From the IMG/VR virus record IMGVR_UViG_3300013005_000208, positions 1 to 20,758 of that record: DNA of 20,758 nucleotides. One strand, 5' to 3'. Source of the DNA: a virus. The first letter of the stretch is position 1; every line of letters starts with the position of its first letter. Shown here one piece after another: positions 16,396 through 20,758 of the stretch. The notes beneath the pieces were generated by a model that saw only the letters and a list, made by a program, of their open reading frames with translations, made no database searches and was not told where the DNA came from. The translations under genes and the position numbers were made by a program.

Positions 16396-18606
16396 TTACG
16401 GGTTATTTGTTAAAGATTGTCCAACTGCATCTACTTGGAATACCAGATTTTCTGGGTCCACACAGACGATATCGATTACTGGTATGTTTGCCCAAGTAGC
16501 AAAATCGGTTTTGTCTAAAACCAAGATTGTTTTTGAGTAAGGAACATTTGTAGGGGATGATAATGGGTATCTACCTACTGCATTTGTTAAGAATGTAACA
16601 ACAAAATCATTCGGATATACCTCATCACCAAAAGAGAATCTAAAGGTTTGCCCGCGCTTCCACTGGAAGTTGGTATCGTCTATTCTGATAGTTAGATCCT
16701 GCGATAAACTTAGAGGTGATCCATTATTGACATGTTTATAGTAATTACCAAAAGGAAGTAATGAGAGAATGTTATTCGAAGTGGTACTTAAAGTTACGAC
16801 ACCTTTATTTTTTCCTATCGTATAATTCTGTGTGTCATTCGAGATAGTAACCTCGTTTTCTATAGTTTTATCAACCAATATACCAATACCTTGCTTGATA
16901 ACATCCAGATTATAGGATATTTCTATAGAAGGTATGTCGTTATTGACGATTGCTCTAATCAATTCATAGTTCTGATTGATAAGACCTATTATAGATTGCG
17001 TATTATTAAATAATGCTTGGTTTGCTGAGATCGTTTGCTCCAAGAAATCTATTCTTTGACTTAGATCTAAAGAGGAATCTGATGTAAGAACTAGATTTTC
17101 AACTTTAGTAAGTCTTTGTTCTATACCAATTACCTGACTTGCACCATTATTAAGGGTTGAGCTTGCATCCTGAAGGACGTTTACTGCATCCATAAACATA
17201 GAAAGCGAGAATGGCGAGTAATCGTTAATAGCCTGTTCTACACCAGTTTGGTCTACATCTACATCAAACTTAAGATTGATCTTGAATCCATAAGAGTTAC
17301 CGTTTAATTTCGTAACAATATTTGGTTTATTCTTGGTCAATCTAGGGATATAAGTTTCACCGCCAGATGTTACAACATCATCTAAAAATAGAACACCGTA
17401 AAGGTTCGTAGCAGAATCCGATGGATTAGCAGGATCATATACGTCGTAATAAATTAAAACAGCGTTAAAATCAAAATTATTAGCATCAGCAGTTGCATTA
17501 AACTCACTAAATGTTGATATAGATGGGTTTGTTGCTATTCCATAATACGAATCAGGATCAAAATCAATTCCGATAGAATCTAGCTTAGTCCTCGTATAAG
17601 TTAAACTTGTATAAGGAGGTGTAGCTGTATTAGTTTTTGTGATTATTAATGATGTAGGATCGGTAAATAATGCATCGTTAAAGTAGGTATTTGCTACCGC
17701 TCTAGGTGAATACCAGTTTCCAGATCCAGTAGTACCATTTGCTGTGTCCGTATATGTTGCACTAGGCTGTCCTAGCACATCATCGTCAAATATAGCAAGG
17801 TTTGTTAATCCACTAGGATTAGTTTCAGTATAGGCTCTACCAGTTAGGTATTCGTCATTCAAAGGATCTGATGGATTATTAGTCCATGTATAATCCATTG
17901 TGTAATTCTGATCTACAACGTTTTTAAATAAAACTGTAGGTGTTGATCCATCTTTAGTTGGTACATACACATAAACCTCAGTGTAAGCGTTGTTTTCGTT
18001 TCTTACTGAGTTAACTATATCAAGTTCTCCAACATACTGAACCACATTATTATAAACAGCACCAGTTAAACCAAAAGATCCGGTTACACCCGCTACAGGA
18101 TCACCTTCTACGAATCTTTTTTGGGTGATTGGTATATTGTTAGTAACTACGATAGAATTCTGATTCAGTGTGGAAGCTACTTCCGTAGAAGATGCTGGTT
18201 GGAATCTGATAGCTCCTAGCTCTTTTAACCACTTAAAGAAAACCCTTTCAGAAACGTTTTGCTTCAAGTTTGAATCATACTCATCAGAACTTAAGATGGT
18301 TGTTTCAATATTCAAACAGTAGCTTTGAAAAGACTGTGAGAAAGCGATGTTTCCATCGGCAGGTACAATCACATTAGATCCTGAACTCCAATCCAAGAAA
18401 GCTGAATCTGGAGCGGGTAATTTAATTGTATTCCCGGTTGTATCGAAATAATCAATATTGGGAATGTTCAATAATGCAAATTTAGAAAATTTAAATTTGC
18501 TAGTGGAATTATTAAATGTGAATGATAAATCCTCAGCAGCCGATGAGAAGGTATAAAACGTTCCTCCCGTTAGCTGTAATGGTTGAATAAAGGGGGTTTT
18601 AGCCAT
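16396..18606 (-). CDS. Virion structural-like protein with internal coiled coil
   Basis: This 736-residue protein is of unrecognised family. It begins MAKTPFIQPLQLTGGTFYTF and has a beta-rich N-terminal half with many Asp, Asn and Thr residues. An acidic, Tyr-rich middle (about 340-460) includes FDVDVDQTG. A coiled coil spans about residues 493-535 (IEQRLTKVENL...RIDFLEQTI), and a beta-rich C-terminal domain follows (about 590-736). No signal peptide, membrane segment or catalytic motif is seen. Gly-X-Thr-Gly motifs occur near residues 173-182 and 291-294. The gene follows the 301-aa fibre-like gene after 18 bases and precedes the 1220-aa gene by 2 bases. GGAG sits almost directly on the ATG, too close to be a normal Shine-Dalgarno. 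A tail, neck or baseplate role is inferred from context. Confidence 0.8.
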   Translation of the reverse strand: MAKTPFIQPLQLTGGTFYTFSSAAEDLSFTFNNSTSKFKFSKFALLNIPNIDYFDTTGNTIKLPAPDSAFLDWSSGSNVIVPADGNIAFSQSFQSYCLNIETTILSSDEYDSNLKQNVSERVFFKWLKELGAIRFQPASSTEVASTLNQNSIVVTNNIPITQKRFVEGDPVAGVTGSFGLTGAVYNNVVQYVGELDIVNSVRNENNAYTEVYVYVPTKDGSTPTVLFKNVVDQNYTMDYTWTNNPSDPLNDEYLTGRAYTETNPSGLTNLAIFDDDVLGQPSATYTDTANGTTGSGNWYSPRAVANTYFNDALFTDPTSLIITKTNTATPPYTSLTYTRTKLDSIGIDFDPDSYYGIATNPSISTFSEFNATADANNFDFNAVLIYYDVYDPANPSDSATNLYGVLFLDDVVTSGGETYIPRLTKNKPNIVTKLNGNSYGFKINLKFDVDVDQTGVEQAINDYSPFSLSMFMDAVNVLQDASSTLNNGASQVIGIEQRLTKVENLVLTSDSSLDLSQRIDFLEQTISANQALFNNTQSIIGLINQNYELIRAIVNNDIPSIEISYNLDVIKQGIGILVDKTIENEVTISNDTQNYTIGKNKGVVTLSTTSNNILSLLPFGNYYKHVNNGSPLSLSQDLTIRIDDTNFQWKRGQTFRFSFGDEVYPNDFVVTFLTNAVGRYPLSSPTNVPYSKTILVLDKTDFATWANIPVIDIVCVDPENLVFQVDAVGQSLTNNP

Positions 18607-18624
18607 CTCCGCGTTTTGCTTTTA

Positions 18625-19530
18625 TTAGAAAGTCATATTTGAGGAACTTAGAACTACCCACGATCCTCTTTGTGTACCCTGAGCACTTGCAATTCTTGGT
18701 TCCCATCTTAGGGTAATTGCTGACTGATATTGGCTTGCTGCTGGAACCACGATTCCTGCTGAAGGCCAATTTCCATAAGCAGCACTAGTATTAAACCCTG
18801 TGTAATAGCTGCTTGATCCAGTTACACCTGTGTAGATGTATCCGGTAGCTCCTTTTGTGTTTACGATAGTAACCGTAAATCCTGCGGGAACGTAAGATCC
18901 AGTAGAACCAGATGTCTCAGAAACTTTCATATAGAAACCTGTAGGACCGCAATCAGCATAAATTATATTCTCCGTTCCTGTTATTGCATAAGGCGAGTTA
19001 ACTGAACTAGTAACGCCACCACCTGAAAGTGCAGAGTTATTGGTAACCGGGAATTCTTGTCCTGCAGTTAATCCTGTAGTGTAAACCGTATTGCCAAGAA
19101 TGCTAAATCCAGCAGGTCCTAAAGCAAAAGACGAATTAACATTCAATCTTGAATTAAAGCTTGCTGTTCCGCCAGCTGTAAATGTTCCTGTGCCTGTTAC
19201 TGCAGTTGTTCCTGAGAATGATACAGAACCGGATCCTGTTAAGGTAGTTGTTGAAACACCATTAAATGTTGCTGCTCCGGTATTTAAAATTTGTGCTGAA
19301 GCTGTACTTCCAACCGGAACTTGCAACGAGTTAAACTGTCCGATCTTTGCAGTTACCCTACCAGTTGGTTGGGCAGAAACGTCCAATATTCCATTATTCA
19401 AATCTATACCAAAGTTGGTAGAATAAGAATTTGTCCAGTTCTGGAGTGTAATGAAATTGGAATTGATTGTTGTTCTGGATGCTGATATCGAATCGGACCC
19501 TAGAATTTCAGTGATGCTTATTGTAGACAT
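18625..19530 (-). CDS. Short fibre-like protein with Thr/Ser/Gly beta-repeats
   Basis: This 301-residue protein is first in the minus-strand operon. The N terminus (residues 12-31, S-D-S-I-S-A-S-R-T-T-I-N-S-N-F-I-T-L-Q) resembles the docking motif of the collagen fibres but is not followed by Gly-X-Y repeats. Residues about 72-130 are a Ser/Thr/Gly-rich array of short alternating strands such as TGSGSVSFSG and TGTGTFTAG, suggesting a beta-helical or trimeric shaft. The C-terminal domain (about 180-301) has YVPAGFTVTIVN, several Gly-X-Thr-Gly motifs and a terminal RGSWVVLSSSNMTF. That end is similar in style to the fibre C termini. It may be a minimal member of the fibre group, a short tail fibre, or a tail-tip plug; this is inferred. 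Its ATG at 19530 faces PhoH across 48 bases, so its promoter must lie there or inside phoH. Confidence 0.85.
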   Translation of the reverse strand: MSTISITEILGSDSISASRTTINSNFITLQNWTNSYSTNFGIDLNNGILDVSAQPTGRVTAKIGQFNSLQVPVGSTASAQILNTGAATFNGVSTTTLTGSGSVSFSGTTAVTGTGTFTAGGTASFNSRLNVNSSFALGPAGFSILGNTVYTTGLTAGQEFPVTNNSALSGGGVTSSVNSPYAITGTENIIYADCGPTGFYMKVSETSGSTGSYVPAGFTVTIVNTKGATGYIYTGVTGSSSYYTGFNTSAAYGNWPSAGIVVPAASQYQSAITLRWEPRIASAQGTQRGSWVVLSSSNMTF

Positions 19531-19578
19531 GGTGTGTTTTTTACGATTATTAAGTTGGAATATATATCATGCCTTTAT
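19531..19578. promoter_or_regulatory. Divergent intergenic region between fibre-like gene and phoH
   Basis: These 48 bases separate two head-to-head starts and are A/T-rich, including a TATATAT stretch and a T-run. Because both genes begin transcription or translation here, promoter elements for both probably overlap or extend into the neighbouring coding sequence. No confident -35/-10 pair, Bacteroidota-type -33/-7 pair or T4-like late motif is visible. No Shine-Dalgarno precedes either start. The call rests only on gene orientation. Confidence 0.35.
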
Positions 19579-20298
19579 ATGACGACAAATTCTAAAATCA
19601 AACTGACGCAAAAAGACTTTTTTGACATTGCTCTTAGTCCAAATCAATCTAATTATTCCCGATCTATCTTAGAAAATACAATAACTTTTTGCTGGGGTCC
19701 CGCGGGTAGTTCAAAAACATTCAGCGCTTGCTACACAGCTTTAAAGTTATTAGCAAAAGGAGTTATCAAAAAAATAGTCCTTACTAAGCCTATTCAGGAA
19801 TCTGGAGAAAAATTAGGTAGCTTACCTGGAGATGTAAATGAGAAGATCGGTCCATTCATGGAAAGTTATCTTATAACACTAGAAAAAATTATCCCAAGAG
19901 AAAAAGTTGTCCAGCTAATGCAGGATAAGATAATCGAATATAAACCTCTTGCTTATATGAGAGGTGCTACATTTGACGATTGCCTAATGATTCTAGACGA
20001 AGCTCAAAACTGCGATATGAAGCAACTGATGCTTTATACAACAAGATTAGGTAAAAATACAAAGATGGTAATAGCAGGTGATGTCACACAACATGATATT
20101 TCGTTCGAAAAAGTAGCTTTACCAACTTTTGTTGAGATAATGAAAGATGTAAAAGGAGTTTACGAAATAAGATTTACCGATGCTGATATTGTTAGAGCCG
20201 ATATCTTAAAAGAGATTGTTAAAAGATACGAGGATTGGAAATATAAAAACCATCCAAAAAACGTAGCTTCTATTAATCCCCGATCGGATCAAAAGTAG
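19579..20298 (+). CDS. phoH: PhoH-like ATPase
   Basis: A 239-residue PhoH-family P-loop protein and the only plus-strand gene in the window. Walker A is GPAGSSKT (residues 40-47). The family-typical EKLGSLPGD lies at 77-85, RGATF at 128-132, Walker B LDEAQN at 139-144, and GDVTQ at 167-171. A VR pair at 205-206 fits the usual C-terminal arginine. The family binds ATP and has been linked to RNA metabolism and phosphate stress. In phages its role is unsettled, though the gene is very common in marine viruses. The chosen start is ATG at 19579. A GTG at 19534 would add 15 residues (MFFTIIKLEYISCLY) but would run through most of the divergent promoter space. The 3' end overlaps the convergent partial gene by 26 bases. 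It is probably expressed earlier than the structural operon; this is inferred. Confidence 0.95.
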   Translation: MTTNSKIKLTQKDFFDIALSPNQSNYSRSILENTITFCWGPAGSSKTFSACYTALKLLAKGVIKKIVLTKPIQESGEKLGSLPGDVNEKIGPFMESYLITLEKIIPREKVVQLMQDKIIEYKPLAYMRGATFDDCLMILDEAQNCDMKQLMLYTTRLGKNTKMVIAGDVTQHDISFEKVALPTFVEIMKDVKGVYEIRFTDADIVRADILKEIVKRYEDWKYKNHPKNVASINPRSDQK

Positions 20299-20758
20299 CA
20301 TCTGGGTCATTCTTTAGTAAAAGCGGGGAACCTTTAAGGTTCTTCGTGTTTTCACTTAAAATATACAATTGCTCCTGGTATAGATCCTTGGAAAGATCTT
20401 CAGTAAATGTCTTTCTACCCCTGCTTGGTGGTGGATATCCATAATCTGCGGAATTCACTGTAAATGGATCAGGATCATTCTCTTTTTTAATTGTATGATC
20501 CTTAACTGTAATGTAAGCTGTCTCAGTTATAGCATACACGTTACCATTTGCATCCTCTACAGTATTCTGTATTGAGTAGTATCCAGGCTGGGCAAATGTG
20601 TAGATCAAGTAAGGTACGCCTCTAACATCCAAGATTTTTTCTTCAGTCTTAGAGTTATAAATTCTCCAAGTGTTCAGATTTTTACCGTAGATATTTGAGG
20701 TATAGTTTGTTAAAAATACTGTGCTTAGTAAAGGAATATCGAAATTATTTCCATTTAG
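20273..20758 (-). CDS. Partial protein with PKD/Ig-like domain (N terminus beyond right edge)
   Basis: The frame is open from the right edge to a TAA at 20273, giving 161 C-terminal residues. An internal TTG at 20632 is not needed as a start, because the frame continues upstream without a stop. The segment YTFAQPGYYSIQNTVEDANG, followed by a strand ending AYITVKD, matches the spacing of PKD/Ig-like folds (aromatic-x-x-x-x-G-x-Y, then D-x-x-G and a final strand). The remaining C terminus is Pro-, Asp- and Lys-rich and low in order (DPDPFTVNSADYGYPPPSRG). PKD-like domains in phages often occur in surface-exposed capsid, tail or fibre proteins. The actual role is unknown because the N terminus is missing. 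It converges on phoH and overlaps its 3' end by 26 bases. Confidence 0.75.
   Translation of the reverse strand, partial: LNGNNFDIPLLSTVFLTNYTSNIYGKNLNTWRIYNSKTEEKILDVRGVPYLIYTFAQPGYYSIQNTVEDANGNVYAITETAYITVKDHTIKKENDPDPFTVNSADYGYPPPSRGRKTFTEDLSKDLYQEQLYILSENTKNLKGSPLLLKNDPDATFDPIGD
20328..20342. repeat. Short inverted repeat 30 bases past the phoH stop
   Basis: GAACCTTTAAGGTTC is a near-perfect palindrome that could form a short hairpin downstream of phoH. On the plus strand only a weak T-containing stretch (TTCGTGTTTT) follows, so it could be a poor terminator for phoH. It lies inside the coding sequence of the convergent gene (KNLKGS), and codon choice alone could produce it. Confidence 0.2.

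Noticed and set aside
2526-19530. Repeated DNA string of the CCAGTTGGTCC type as a regulatory repeat
   Set aside because: Its occurrences are in frame and encode Gly-Pro-Thr-Gly, with variable third bases, so the protein motif explains it.
19534-19578. GTG start giving phoH 15 extra residues
   Set aside because: The extension does not resemble the PhoH N terminus, has no ribosome-binding site and would use up nearly all of the divergent promoter region. ATG at 19579 is simpler.
20273-20632. 119-aa complete gene starting at TTG 20632
   Set aside because: The same frame stays open for another 42 codons to the window edge, so the gene is partial rather than starting at an internal TTG.

Overview
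This window looks like part of the virion-structure module of a large, AT-rich tailed bacteriophage. Ten genes are packed on the minus strand, with gaps of at most about 50 bases, and read from right to left. A single plus-strand gene encodes a PhoH-type ATPase, and one further minus-strand gene enters from the right edge. There are no ribosomal, transfer RNA, IS or CRISPR elements, and no stretch over 300 bases lacks a gene. Nearly every start codon is preceded by A-rich sequence rather than a Shine-Dalgarno motif, which is typical of Bacteroidota and their phages. The collagen-like fibres and PhoH are common in phages from marine and freshwater settings. The host assignment is an inference, not something the sequence proves.

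Layout in transcription order on the minus strand (right to left): a 301-aa short-fibre-like protein; three very large proteins of 736, 1220 and 1824 aa that look like baseplate, neck or tail components; three paralogous collagen-like tail-fibre proteins of 507, 533 and 516 aa in tandem; a small 83-aa coiled-coil protein; a 268-aa membrane-anchored coiled-coil protein with a beta-barrel-like C terminus (a possible spanin); and a structural-looking protein of at least 468 aa that runs off the left edge. Most junctions are tight: one start overlaps the preceding stop (TAATG), and several have 2-3 base gaps. This suggests one co-transcribed late operon. PhoH diverges from the first fibre gene across only 48 bases. 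It converges tail-to-tail with a partial gene carrying a PKD/Ig-like fold, with a 26-base overlap.

How the genes may work together: the big proteins could form a baseplate or distal tail structure. The fibre paralogs share an N-terminal attachment-like motif and a similar C-terminal end, and so could dock on a common site as alternative adhesins. The 1824-aa protein carries a CBM5/12-like carbohydrate-binding motif and the 1220-aa protein an FN3-like segment, both of which fit surface contact. The most unusual signal is Gly-X-Thr-Gly motifs scattered through otherwise unrelated structural proteins, well outside the collagen segments. Apart from PhoH and the collagen-like segments, most functional calls are by architecture and context only.
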